In this document: piece by piece, positions 10,978 to 19,382 of the stretch
Layout: every line of letters starts with the position of its first letter
Numbering within the stretch: the stretch's first letter is position 1
From: Acidicapsa dinghuensis
GTDB taxonomy: Bacteria; Acidobacteriota; Terriglobia; Terriglobales; Acidobacteriaceae
Length of the DNA stretch: 64,000 bases
Assembly (NCBI RefSeq): GCF_025685685.1
Contig: NZ_JAGSYH010000007.1
Location: forward strand, 1 to 64,000
Direction of reading: 5' to 3'
Notes under the pieces: generated by a model
Told to the model about the DNA's origin: nothing
Seen by the model: the letters and a program-made list of their open reading frames with translations, nothing else
Databases searched by the model: none
Program-made: the position numbers and the translations under genes

Positions 10978-11093
10978 CAGGTGTGAAACGGACTGGGCGG
11001 GGCGCGGCTGAAAACTGCCGTTCTCTGCCCTGTCGCGTCTAACGGCAAGACCGCAGTGGCAAGTGGCCGCGTGCCGGTACACTTGAACTGAGG

Positions 11094-12410
11094 GTGTTTG
11101 TGCGTCGATTGCAGTTTTTGCCGCTTGTTTTGCTTGTTTGTGGATGTGTCTGGGCTCAGGATTCTGCGCCTGCCAAGGATGCAGCGCCTGCCGATAAGCA
11201 GGCAGAGGTTTCTCCTGAGATAGCAAAGGCTGAAGCGGCGCTTTCGAAGAGTGACTGGAAGACGGCAGAGCCGGTGCTGGATGCGTGGATTGCTGGGCAC
11301 CCGAATGATGCGCGGGCGCTGTTTGATGCGGGCTATGCAGCCGATGAGCAGGGCCGGAATGACGATGCCGCGGCGTTTTATAAGCGATCGGTAGCGGCGG
11401 ACCCAAATAGCTTTAACGCGCAGATTTCGCTGGGACTGCTGCTGGCGCGGATGGGAAAGTCTACTGAAGCGCGTCCGGCGCTATGGGCGGCTACACAGCT
11501 CGATCCGGGGCCGGTTGGGTCTGCAGCCAAAGCTAAGGCTTGGCGGGCGCTGGCGCATATCGATGCAGAGGGGAGCAATCCCGATACGCAGCAGGCATCG
11601 ATCGACCTGCTGGAGGCGCTGAAGCTGAGTCCGGAGACTCCGGAAGATACGCTGCTGGCGGCGCAACTGGCGGAGCGCAATGATGATATGGCTGGCGCGA
11701 CGGCCGCGTACCGGCGAGCATTGAAGGCCGATCCGGATTCGCGGGAGGCGACAGCGGGGCTGGCACATATTCTGATCACGCAGAAAAAGTATGCCGATGC
11801 CGAAGCGCTGCTGACGCCGCTGCAGAAGAAATATCCGACGGATGCGACGCTGACGGCGCAACTGGCCGCAGTTCTGGTGGCAGAGGACAAGGCGGACGCA
11901 CTGCCTCTATTGGAGCAGTACCACCAGCAGCATCCTCAGGACAAGGCGATGACGCGGATGCTGGCGCAGGTGGAAGCGGATGCGGGCAATTACGAGCAGT
12001 CGGACCAGTTGTATGTGGCGCTGCTGGGTGGCGACCCGAGGAATGCCGATCTGCTGGCGGGGCATGGCCAGAATCTGATCCGGCTGAAGCAGTACGGAGA
12101 AGCAATGCGGGCCTTTGAGGCCGCAACGATGGCCGACGAGACCGACGGCGAGGCGTGGAATGGGCTGGCATTTGCCTCGTTTGAGATGCACCAGCCTCAA
12201 GTGACATTGAAAGCTCTTTCAGCCAGATCAAAATATTTACCCGAATCGCCCATCGTCCTCTTCCTTTATGCGGCATCATACGATACGCTTCGTGACAAGA
12301 AGCAAGCCGCCGCCTACTATCACCGATTCCTAGAATCCGCCCAAGGCAAGTTTCCCGATCAGGAGTGGCAGGCGCGACAGCGGTTGGCGCTCATGGAGAA
12401 AAACCCATAA
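11094..12410 (+). CDS. exported tetratricopeptide-repeat protein
   Basis: A 438-residue protein starting at GTG 11094. The first 22 residues form a Sec signal ending AQD. The mature part is made of TPR-like helical pairs throughout (for example GYAADEQGRNDDAAAFY, ALKADPDSREATAGLAHIL, ALLGGDPRNADLLAGHGQNL), so it is a protein-interaction scaffold, probably periplasmic. No catalytic domain is present. There is no strong ribosome-binding site. It is the first of three consecutive plus-strand exported proteins (gaps 35 and 88 nt) that may be co-transcribed. Confidence 0.85.
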   Translation: MFVRRLQFLPLVLLVCGCVWAQDSAPAKDAAPADKQAEVSPEIAKAEAALSKSDWKTAEPVLDAWIAGHPNDARALFDAGYAADEQGRNDDAAAFYKRSVAADPNSFNAQISLGLLLARMGKSTEARPALWAATQLDPGPVGSAAKAKAWRALAHIDAEGSNPDTQQASIDLLEALKLSPETPEDTLLAAQLAERNDDMAGATAAYRRALKADPDSREATAGLAHILITQKKYADAEALLTPLQKKYPTDATLTAQLAAVLVAEDKADALPLLEQYHQQHPQDKAMTRMLAQVEADAGNYEQSDQLYVALLGGDPRNADLLAGHGQNLIRLKQYGEAMRAFEAATMADETDGEAWNGLAFASFEMHQPQVTLKALSARSKYLPESPIVLFLYAASYDTLRDKKQAAAYYHRFLESAQGKFPDQEWQARQRLALMEKNP

Positions 12411-12445
12411 GCTGCCGATGAACCGGAAAGTTCCGGAGGTTCGGT

Positions 12446-12922
12446 ATGCGTTGCAAGATTTCGCTTTTCGCTGGCTCTCTGGCTGTTATTTCCATCCTGT
12501 TGGCTGCGGCTCCGGCGTGCAAAGCATTTGCGAGTCTGGACGATAAAATACCCAGCGCTCAATCCATTGCTGCGTTAGAGCTAAAGGCGAGTCAGGCTGC
12601 TCCTAAGGAGCAATGCTTCCTTTACGCGGAACTGGTGCATGAGATGATCGAGTACTCCTCCGCAGAGTATGCCGCTGGCAACTACGAACAAGGCGCTGAC
12701 ACCCTGAAACATGTGAATGAGTTTGCTCAGAAGATTCACATACTGGTGACGGACAATGAGAAACGCCTGAAGAATGCGCAGATTTTGCTGCGGCACACAG
12801 CCTTCCGACTGAACGAGCTGCTGCATTCCACATCCATGGAAGACCATCCACTCATTGAGAAGACGCTCGCTCAGGTCAACCAGGTACAAAACGAAGCGAT
12901 GCTCCAGGTCTTCCGTAAGTAA
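12446..12922 (+). CDS. small exported protein of unknown function
   Basis: A 158-residue protein with start ATG 12446 well supported by CCGGAGG 6 nt upstream. Residues 1-28 form a Sec signal (hydrophobic core SLAVISILLAAAP, then ACKAFA). The remainder is alpha-helical and amphipathic with no known motif; a long helix around residues 95-150 could form a coiled coil or bundle. It follows the TPR protein by 35 nt and precedes another exported protein, suggesting a shared envelope role. Confidence 0.7.
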   Translation: MRCKISLFAGSLAVISILLAAAPACKAFASLDDKIPSAQSIAALELKASQAAPKEQCFLYAELVHEMIEYSSAEYAAGNYEQGADTLKHVNEFAQKIHILVTDNEKRLKNAQILLRHTAFRLNELLHSTSMEDHPLIEKTLAQVNQVQNEAMLQVFRK

Positions 12923-13010
12923 CGCTTTCCTTCCGAACAAAACTCTCCACGGCATGGCTACAGGTGTGCTTGAATGGTGGCCTGAGAATTCATCGTTTCA
13001 AGTGGGCTCT

Positions 13011-13610
13011 ATGTTCAAGAAACTTTCGATTCCCTTCTCCTGTGCGGCATTGCTGCTGTTCGGCTCATGCGGCTTGATGGCCCAACATCAACGAACGGCT
13101 TCGCTGACGGATTCTGAAGTAGAAGCTGTGCGAGAAGCGGCTGTGTTTCCGACAGAGCGGGTGAAGCTGTATACGAAGTTTCTGAATGAACGGGCGGACA
13201 AGATCAGGGCGCTGACGAATCGGCCGAAGTCCGGACAGCGTGTGCTGAAGCTGGATGACGATTTGCAGGATTTTACGGCGCTGCTGGATGAGGCGAACGA
13301 CAATCTCGATCAATATGGCGACAGGCATTCGGATATTCGCAAGGCGCTGAAGCCGCTGTCGGATGATTCATCGCAGTGGGCGACGATTCTGCGGGCATTG
13401 CCGGGTGAACCGGGGTTTGAACTGTCGCGCAAGGAAGCGATCGAAGCGGAAGAGGATCTGGCCGACCACGCGAAGCGGCTGCTGAGTGAGCAGGATGCCT
13501 ATTTCGCTACGCATAAGGATGAAAAAGGACAGGAGCGCGACGACGATCAGGTGAAACCGGGAGACACTCCGAAGCCGGATCAGCCTAAGCCGGAATCGCC
13601 GCAAGATTAG
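13011..13610 (+). CDS. exported helical protein with Pro-rich tail
   Basis: A 199-residue protein. I start it at ATG 13011 because MFKKLSIPFSCAALLLFGSC makes a proper signal peptide; an upstream in-frame ATG would overlap the previous gene by 68 nt. The mature protein is helical and charged, and ends in an acidic, Pro/Lys-rich tail (KPDQPKPESPQD). The signal region contains FGSCG, which resembles but does not fully match a lipobox. No family is recognised. Confidence 0.7.
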   Translation: MFKKLSIPFSCAALLLFGSCGLMAQHQRTASLTDSEVEAVREAAVFPTERVKLYTKFLNERADKIRALTNRPKSGQRVLKLDDDLQDFTALLDEANDNLDQYGDRHSDIRKALKPLSDDSSQWATILRALPGEPGFELSRKEAIEAEEDLADHAKRLLSEQDAYFATHKDEKGQERDDDQVKPGDTPKPDQPKPESPQD

Positions 13611-13681
13611 AGTAGTCAGCCTGAAATATGTGACATTCTTCAGCCAACGGTAGAGCCTAAAGAGACTGCTGAAAACACCCC

Positions 13682-13739
13682 TCGGGGGCTGAAGCCCTAT
13701 TGATCTGATTGAATTGAACGGCACGGCTGAAGCCGTGCC
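13682..13739. repeat. two GGCTGAAGCC-type hairpins between converging genes
   Basis: GGGCTGAAGCCC near 13685-13697 and the 8-bp stem GGCACGGC/GCCGTGCC (13720-13727 with 13732-13739, loop TGAA) form two successive stem-loops. They lie between the plus-strand exported protein and the minus-strand synthase gene. Such paired CTGAAG hairpins look like dispersed intergenic repeats and may end transcription from both sides; there is only a short T-run (CTTTC) after the second. Confidence 0.55.
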
Positions 13740-13795
13740 CTTTCAAAACAAGCGATCTCATGATTTTTTTGCAGCGGAGGCTAGCTGGAAGGGAT

Positions 13796-14761
13796 TTACT
13801 TTGCGAGGAACGGCCGCAATAGCCGTATTGCGAAGATTTGCGCCAGGCCCGAGCCGAGGATTGCGAGCTTTTGTGCGGTTGGTACGCTGGCTCGTGATGT
13901 GAAGACGTCGTAGTTGGCGTTTTCGATGCGCTTCAGGAGCTGATGGTAAATGCTGACCAGAACGCGCAAGGCGGGCCGGCTCTCGGCATCGATCAAAGGC
14001 AATAGCGCTTGCGCCGAAGCATAGTAGGCCTCTGCCCGGTTGCCGATTTCGCGGAAGAGGTCTCGCTCCTGGCTTGTTGGTGTTGCGGCTGAGTGATGCA
14101 ACAACTGTTCGAGAGTGACGCCGTGACGATCCAGGTCTTCGAGTGGAAGATAGACGCGGTTGCGCTCTGCGTCTTCGGCAACGTCGCGGAGAATATTGGT
14201 GAGCTGGAAGGCGATGCCTGTTTCTTCGGCGAGCTTTTCGGCGCGCTGGTCGGAATAGCCAAAGATGCGAATGCAGACGAGGCCAACGACGGAAGCGACT
14301 AAATAGCAGTAGCGGTATAGATCCTGAAACGTGGCGTAGGTATCCGGGGTGGCTGTGTCGGCGGATTCCAGATCCATGGTGGTTCCGGCGACTAGCTCGT
14401 CGAGCAGGCTAAAGGGGATTTGGAAACGCGTGGCCGCGTCACGGACAGCTATGAAGACCGGATCGCTGGTTTCTGCTCCTTCGCGAGCCTGCTTCCATGC
14501 GGTGAGCCATTCGGTTACCTGACGGCGCCGTTCCTCGCGGGTGAAGCTTTCGTCGTCGCAGAGATCGTCGGCCTTACGCATGAAGGCATATATGGCGCAG
14601 ATAGCGTTGCGGCGCGCCGATGGGAGCGCCACGAAGGAATAATAAAAATTCTTGGCTTCGCGCCGGGAAATCTCGCGGCAGACCTCATAGGCTTGCTCGA
14701 TTGCAGGGACAGGCGCGGCAGCTATCGGTCTTTCTGTTCCGTTTACCGTTTGAGGGGTCAT
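13796..14761 (-). CDS. hpnD: squalene/phytoene synthase family, HpnD-like
   Basis: A 321-residue prenyl synthase that condenses two farnesyl diphosphates, in the HpnD pathway to presqualene diphosphate. The two aspartate-rich motifs are visible: DDLCDD at 65-70 and DVAED at 193-197, together with LTNILRD and YLP. It closes a minus-strand run of hopanoid genes, 104 nt after a zinc dehydrogenase, which favours HpnD over a carotenoid phytoene synthase. HpnC and HpnE partners are not in this window. The exact product cannot be told from sequence alone. Confidence 0.85.
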   Translation of the reverse strand: MTPQTVNGTERPIAAAPVPAIEQAYEVCREISRREAKNFYYSFVALPSARRNAICAIYAFMRKADDLCDDESFTREERRRQVTEWLTAWKQAREGAETSDPVFIAVRDAATRFQIPFSLLDELVAGTTMDLESADTATPDTYATFQDLYRYCYLVASVVGLVCIRIFGYSDQRAEKLAEETGIAFQLTNILRDVAEDAERNRVYLPLEDLDRHGVTLEQLLHHSAATPTSQERDLFREIGNRAEAYYASAQALLPLIDAESRPALRVLVSIYHQLLKRIENANYDVFTSRASVPTAQKLAILGSGLAQIFAIRLLRPFLAK

Positions 14762-14865
14762 GCGGAAGCGATTTCACTCCAGGCCGCGAGGAAGGATCGG
14801 CCTTTGAATCTCAGTCTTATCGCAGGCTTGATGGTTATGGTCATTGCAGGGCTGGGCTGACCTAT

Positions 14866-16008
14866 CTATCGTACTGCTTTGCCGAGCGGGTGCGCCCCGT
14901 TTGGCAGAATCGCGGTCTTGATGTGGTTGCCATCGTTGCCGCGATCAAGCAGGCGAGCAAAAGCCGATTTCAGATCAGCCAGTGGTGCGTGGCCGGTGAT
15001 GAACTGGTCAGCTTGCACCTTACCGCTGGCAATGAGGTGGAATGCCTCACGGCAGATTGCCGGCGTGTGATGGAACGTGGCCTTGAGCGTCAGGTCGCCG
15101 TAGTGAAGACGGTTGGTGTCGAACTGCACATGCGTGCCGGTTTCAGGGCCGCCGAAGAAGTTAACGACGCCGCCGTTGCGCACCATGTCCACCGCCTGCT
15201 CCCATGTCTCGGGGCGGGCAACGGCTTCGATAGCGATATCGACGCCGCGGGCAGCGGGGGTTAACTCGCGAACGGCGCGGGTAACATCGTTTGACGACAT
15301 GGACGAGAGAATCTGAACAACATGCTCAGCGCCGAGCGCGCGGGCGACTCTGACCTGGGCGTCGTATTTGACGACGGCGATGACGCGGCATCCGTAAAGC
15401 GCCGCGGCATGAATCAGCATGAGGCCGAGCGGGCCTCCGCCGATAACGGCAACGGTGTCACCGTGGCGAGGATGCGAGTCCTGCAGGCCATGGAGCGCGC
15501 AGGCGAGTGGCTCGGTGAGAGCAGCGAATTCCAGGGGCAAGTCCGAAGGGGCAAGCAGTGTGTTCTTCTCAACGATGCGCGGGGTGATGCGCATGTATTC
15601 CGCGTAAGCGCCGTTGTTGAAGATGAGGTCTTCGCAGAGGTTTTCCTGGTGGCGCTCACAGAAGTAGCAGTCGCCGCAGGGAGCGGAGTTGATAGGTACG
15701 ACGCGGTCGCCGATGGCAAATTCTGAAACGCCTTCGCCAACTTCGGCTACGATCCCGGCGAGTTCATGTCCGAAGAGCGCTGGGGGGCGGATCATTTTGG
15801 CGTGATAGCCGCGGCGAAAAACCTTTAGATCGGTGCCACAGGTGAGAGCGGCGGAGACGCGCACGATCAGTTCGCCTGGCTTGGCGCGCGGCACCTCCAC
15901 CTGCTCAATGCGCACATCTTCCTGTCCGTAGAGGACGGCCGCCGTCATGGTCTTGGGCAGTGTTGCCGCGTCGGCCGTCGGGATCAGGTCTGGAACAGTG
16001 GGAGACAT
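14866..16008 (-). CDS. zinc-dependent MDR dehydrogenase 1 of the hopanoid operon
   Basis: A 380-residue medium-chain dehydrogenase/reductase. The catalytic zinc ligands are present (TCGTD, then GHELAG), the structural zinc loop has four Cys (CGDCYFCERHQENLC), and the NAD(P)-binding motif is VIGGGPLGL. It oxidises or reduces an alcohol/aldehyde; the substrate is unknown. It starts 5 nt after the stop of a second MDR gene and belongs to the hopanoid operon, so a polyol side-chain substrate of hopanoids is plausible (inference). Related enzymes include sorbitol and threonine dehydrogenases. Confidence 0.88.
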   Translation of the reverse strand: MSPTVPDLIPTADAATLPKTMTAAVLYGQEDVRIEQVEVPRAKPGELIVRVSAALTCGTDLKVFRRGYHAKMIRPPALFGHELAGIVAEVGEGVSEFAIGDRVVPINSAPCGDCYFCERHQENLCEDLIFNNGAYAEYMRITPRIVEKNTLLAPSDLPLEFAALTEPLACALHGLQDSHPRHGDTVAVIGGGPLGLMLIHAAALYGCRVIAVVKYDAQVRVARALGAEHVVQILSSMSSNDVTRAVRELTPAARGVDIAIEAVARPETWEQAVDMVRNGGVVNFFGGPETGTHVQFDTNRLHYGDLTLKATFHHTPAICREAFHLIASGKVQADQFITGHAPLADLKSAFARLLDRGNDGNHIKTAILPNGAHPLGKAVR

Positions 16009-16013
16009 GACAG

Positions 16014-17141
16014 TTACGCTCCGGCCAACGACGTCGCGTGTTCAATGAGAATCTTCATCGAGGTGGCTGAAGGATTGGATGCAACATCAATCGCTTCGAC
16101 TGAACTTTCTAGTGTAAAGCGATGTGAGATTAGACGGGTAAGATCAAATCCGTTACTGTATCCGCCGAAGACGAGCTCTTCCACCTCCGGCTCAATATCG
16201 ATGGAGGAAGAGTAGGAGCCGAGCATGAATTTCTCTTCCATGCAGACGACGCCCGGATCGAAAGTGGCTTCGCCGTACTGGGTCTGCGCGAAGAGCAGTA
16301 CTTTGCCTCCGGGACGGACGGCGTTCATCGCTGTCTTGATAAGCCCATTGCCGCCTACGGCGAGGATGACGGCATCGGCGCCGCGGCCTTCGGTAGCGTC
16401 GCGAAGACGCTGGGCAACATCTTCCGTGCCAGCATGAATGGGATGGCGCAGGCCATAGTTTGCGGCGATGACGTGGCGCTCGGGATAGAGATCCGAGGTG
16501 AAAACGGTTGCGCCAGTGCGCTGCGACAACGCTGCAAGCAGGATGCCGATGGGGCCCTGGCCGATGACGAGGACGGTTTCGTCCGGCAGCAGGTTGAGTG
16601 ACTTTACGCCTTTGAGAACGGTGTTGACCGGCTCGACAAATACGGCCTGCTCGAAGGGGATGCCGTCGGGGATGCGGATTACGCCGCCGTCGCGGACGAT
16701 CCAGTCCATGGCGCGGACATATTGCGCGAAGCCGCCGCCTGAAGGAGTGAAGCCTGCGGTAACTCCGGCGGGCTTATAGACGGGGCACTGAGCATAGGTG
16801 TGTTTGCGGCAGTAATAGCATTTACCGCAGGGAACGTGGTGATAAACCACTACGCGCTCACCGATGGAGAAGTTTTCGACGCCTTCGCCTACGGCTGCGA
16901 TGGTGCCCGCTGTTTCATGGCCGAAGATGCGAGGGGCGGAGTGCGAGCCGGTGTGGATCTTCTTGAGGTCTGTGCCGCAGATGCCACAACATGCGACGCG
17001 GATGAGGATCTCGCCGGGACCGATCTCGGGCACCGGCACCGTCTCCACACGCATGTCGTTGACACCACGATAGACGGCGGCGCGCATGGTGGAAGGGATG
17101 GAAGTTGAGAATGTTTCCTGCGGTGCTGTCACGGTGCTCAT
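16014..17141 (-). CDS. zinc-dependent MDR dehydrogenase 2 of the hopanoid operon
   Basis: A 375-residue zinc dehydrogenase with catalytic motif GICGTD, GHETAG, structural zinc loop CGKCYYCRKHTYAQC and NAD-binding VIGQGPIGI. Its ATG at 17141 overlaps the TGA of hpnG as ATGA, so translation of the two is coupled. It is only distantly similar to the dehydrogenase that follows it, so the pair is probably not a recent duplication. Together with hpnG this suggests work on ribosylhopane or its product; sugar-alcohol dehydrogenase activity is the general alternative. Confidence 0.88.
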   Translation of the reverse strand: MSTVTAPQETFSTSIPSTMRAAVYRGVNDMRVETVPVPEIGPGEILIRVACCGICGTDLKKIHTGSHSAPRIFGHETAGTIAAVGEGVENFSIGERVVVYHHVPCGKCYYCRKHTYAQCPVYKPAGVTAGFTPSGGGFAQYVRAMDWIVRDGGVIRIPDGIPFEQAVFVEPVNTVLKGVKSLNLLPDETVLVIGQGPIGILLAALSQRTGATVFTSDLYPERHVIAANYGLRHPIHAGTEDVAQRLRDATEGRGADAVILAVGGNGLIKTAMNAVRPGGKVLLFAQTQYGEATFDPGVVCMEEKFMLGSYSSSIDIEPEVEELVFGGYSNGFDLTRLISHRFTLESSVEAIDVASNPSATSMKILIEHATSLAGA

Positions 17142-17854
17142 GCTGGACGTGTCCTGCTCTCCTCAATATGGGCTCGGATTTCGAGTTGCAGCCTCTCCGC
17201 AGCCAGTTTAGCGCTCTTTGCCATATTGCGGACAGGCGACCATAAAGATGGCCGCAGAGCTACGTGCAGGCCGAAAGCGGCTTCGCGAAATTGTCCTTCG
17301 GGAGTCGCGAATTGTTCCATGTCAGGAATTTCGAAGTGGGACTCATCGGAGACTGCTTTGATTACGCGAAAGGAAATGTCATGGGCTCGTGCGAGGCGGG
17401 CCACAGCGGCTGCTTCCATATCGACAGCAACAGCGTAATAAGAGATTGCCAGACGCTCTTTTTCCGTGGCGCTCGCGGGAGTTGCCACTGTGACCAGGAC
17501 TTCGGCCAGTTCGGTGGAATCGGGGTCAGAGATGAAGAAGCGCTCACCGGTTTTAACATCGATGACGATAGTGGGGTGAACGACGTCACCGATATGCAGG
17601 CGGGGATTGCAGGCTCCGGCCCAGCCGACGGAGATGAGCTCCGAAGCCGGGCAGAACTGGAGCGCGGCCTCGACGGCGAGGGATGCACGGTGCATACCCA
17701 TTCCAGCGCAGACGATAACTGCGTCGTCATTCCAATAAAGATGGATGTGGCTGCTCTGCAATTTTTCATCGGTATGCCAGTTTTGAACGAGTGCTGCAAC
17801 TTCACGCTCGAGAGCGGCGACAAAAATGGGGCGAGGCCGAGGATCGATGGTCAT
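17138..17854 (-). CDS. hpnG: adenosylhopane nucleosidase/phosphorylase
   Basis: HpnG removes adenine from adenosylhopane to give ribosylhopane (or its phosphate). The 238-residue protein has the nucleoside phosphorylase fold: IFVAALEREVAAL at the start, GMGMHRA, SVGWAGACNPRL, and the conserved VDMEAAAVARLA followed by VKAVSDESH. I use ATG 17854 because it overlaps the stop of hpnA as ATGA. It is flanked by hpnA and a zinc dehydrogenase in the same coupled run. Confidence 0.9.
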   Translation of the reverse strand: MTIDPRPRPIFVAALEREVAALVQNWHTDEKLQSSHIHLYWNDDAVIVCAGMGMHRASLAVEAALQFCPASELISVGWAGACNPRLHIGDVVHPTIVIDVKTGERFFISDPDSTELAEVLVTVATPASATEKERLAISYYAVAVDMEAAAVARLARAHDISFRVIKAVSDESHFEIPDMEQFATPEGQFREAAFGLHVALRPSLWSPVRNMAKSAKLAAERLQLEIRAHIEESRTRPA

Positions 17855-18846
17855 GATGCGGGCGCGTATCCGTGGGCGCGAAACCACTCGATGGCCGCCC
17901 GCATGGCTGGATAGACAGCTGTGACGCGGAAGCCGAGTTCCTGCTGCGCGCGTGCGGAGGAAGCGAACATCTTCTTGCGGCCCATCTTCACTTCTTCCAG
18001 AGTAGCGCGCGGCTCTTTGCGCAGCAGGCGGCCTGTGATGTTTTCTTCGAAAAAAGCGTAGGTTGCCGCGATGGCGAAGGGGATTTCAGTGGTGGGCGAT
18101 GGGATGCCGGTAATGGCGGACATCTTGTCGAGTATCTGCTTGAGGGTGAGATTTTCACCGCCGAGAATGTAGCGTCGGCCGGGAGTTCCCTGATCGAGTG
18201 CGTCGGCATGGGTTTTGGCGACTTCACTCACATCGACAAGGTTGAGGCCGGTGTCGACGTAGGCTGGAAATCTGCGATTGAGAAAATCGACAAAGATGCG
18301 GCCTGTGGGTGTGGGCTTGCTATCGTGCGAGCCGATGGGCGTAGTGGGGTTGAGGATTATCACCTGCTGCCCTGCTTCGGCGGCCTTAATCGCTTCAAGC
18401 TCGGCGAGAAACTTGGATCGCTTGTAATGGCCAACCATGTCGGCGAGTGAGACTGGGGTGTCTTCGTTGACGATGAGGCCATCGGAGCGAAAGCCCATGG
18501 TGGCGACGCTGGAGGTGTAGACGAAGCGGCGGACGCTGGCTTCGCGAGCGAGGCGCAGCAGTTCACGTGTGCCATCGACGTTGGCGCGGTACATGGCGGC
18601 TGGGTCGGGAATCCAGAGGCGATAGTCGGCGGCTACGTGCATGACGGCGTCGCAGCCTGCGAGCGCGGGAGCGATGGTGGATGGATCGGATAGGTCGCCG
18701 ATAAAGGTTTCGCCGGTGATGCCTTCAAGATTCGAGAGGTTACTGCTTTTGCGGACCAGCAGTCGCAGATCGGCGCCGCGCGAGGCTAGCTCGCGCGCGA
18801 CGTGGTGACCGACGAATCCGGTGGCGCCGGTGAGGAATATCTTCAT
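17851..18846 (-). CDS. hpnA: hopanoid-associated sugar epimerase
   Basis: A 331-residue extended short-chain dehydrogenase. The N-terminal GATGFVGHHVARELA is the NAD-binding motif, and YKRSKF supplies the catalytic YxxxK; VNVDGT-type and LNPTTPIG segments match HpnA proteins of hopanoid clusters, whose reaction is not settled. Start ATG 18846 (MKIFLTGATG) is preferred to the longer frame because it begins directly at the Rossmann strand. It overlaps hpnG by 4 nt. Confidence 0.88.
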   Translation of the reverse strand: MKIFLTGATGFVGHHVARELASRGADLRLLVRKSSNLSNLEGITGETFIGDLSDPSTIAPALAGCDAVMHVAADYRLWIPDPAAMYRANVDGTRELLRLAREASVRRFVYTSSVATMGFRSDGLIVNEDTPVSLADMVGHYKRSKFLAELEAIKAAEAGQQVIILNPTTPIGSHDSKPTPTGRIFVDFLNRRFPAYVDTGLNLVDVSEVAKTHADALDQGTPGRRYILGGENLTLKQILDKMSAITGIPSPTTEIPFAIAATYAFFEENITGRLLRKEPRATLEEVKMGRKKMFASSARAQQELGFRVTAVYPAMRAAIEWFRAHGYAPAS

Positions 18847-18932
18847 ACGGGTGAACAGTGAACAGTGGTTAGGACAGTCTATCGCTATAGTCCTAGGCCG
18901 GTTCACCTTTGAAGGCAACGGATGGAACCCAA

Positions 18933-19358
18933 TTAGTCCAGGGCTTCGGGGTGCAGGGCAATATTCTTTTCGCCTGCCGCTTTCTTCTCAGCGTACTTCT
19001 TGAGCCAGTCTTCCCAGTGCTTGCCTGCGGCGCGATCTTTGCCCGTGAACTCGATACGGGCGATGCTGCCGTAACTTGCTTTGCGCTTTTCCGTGCCCTT
19101 GGCTGGGAAGAAGCGCACGAAGGAATCGGCGAGTCCTTTGCCGGTGAAGCGATCGAAGACATAGCCCTCGACGCGCTCGCCATCCTTGAAGGTCAGCGTG
19201 ATGTCGCCGCGATAATCGAAGGCCTTTTCGAGGGCACTGCGCAAGTCTTCTTCGCTGGCGAGCTCGGGAATCCAGCCTTCGAGATTTTCGTGCTCAAAGC
19301 CTTCGACTACCTCAAGCTCATCGATGTTGACTGCGTTGTGCTGCGTGGGCTGGCTCAT
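18933..19358 (-). CDS. unknown 141-aa protein inside the hopanoid operon
   Basis: A hydrophilic, charged protein without signal or membrane segment. The centre (YRGDITLTFKDGERVEGYVF, then YGSIARIEFTGKD) looks like a small SH3/Sm-like beta-barrel, and the end is a Lys/Ala-rich helix (WLKKYAEKKAAGEK). It lies 24 nt after hpnH and 86 nt before hpnA, so it is probably co-expressed with hopanoid genes. Function unknown; a cytoplasmic adaptor or regulator would fit. Confidence 0.75.
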   Translation of the reverse strand: MSQPTQHNAVNIDELEVVEGFEHENLEGWIPELASEEDLRSALEKAFDYRGDITLTFKDGERVEGYVFDRFTGKGLADSFVRFFPAKGTEKRKASYGSIARIEFTGKDRAAGKHWEDWLKKYAEKKAAGEKNIALHPEALD

Positions 19359-19382
19359 TCGGCGCTCCTCATCGAATCGTCC

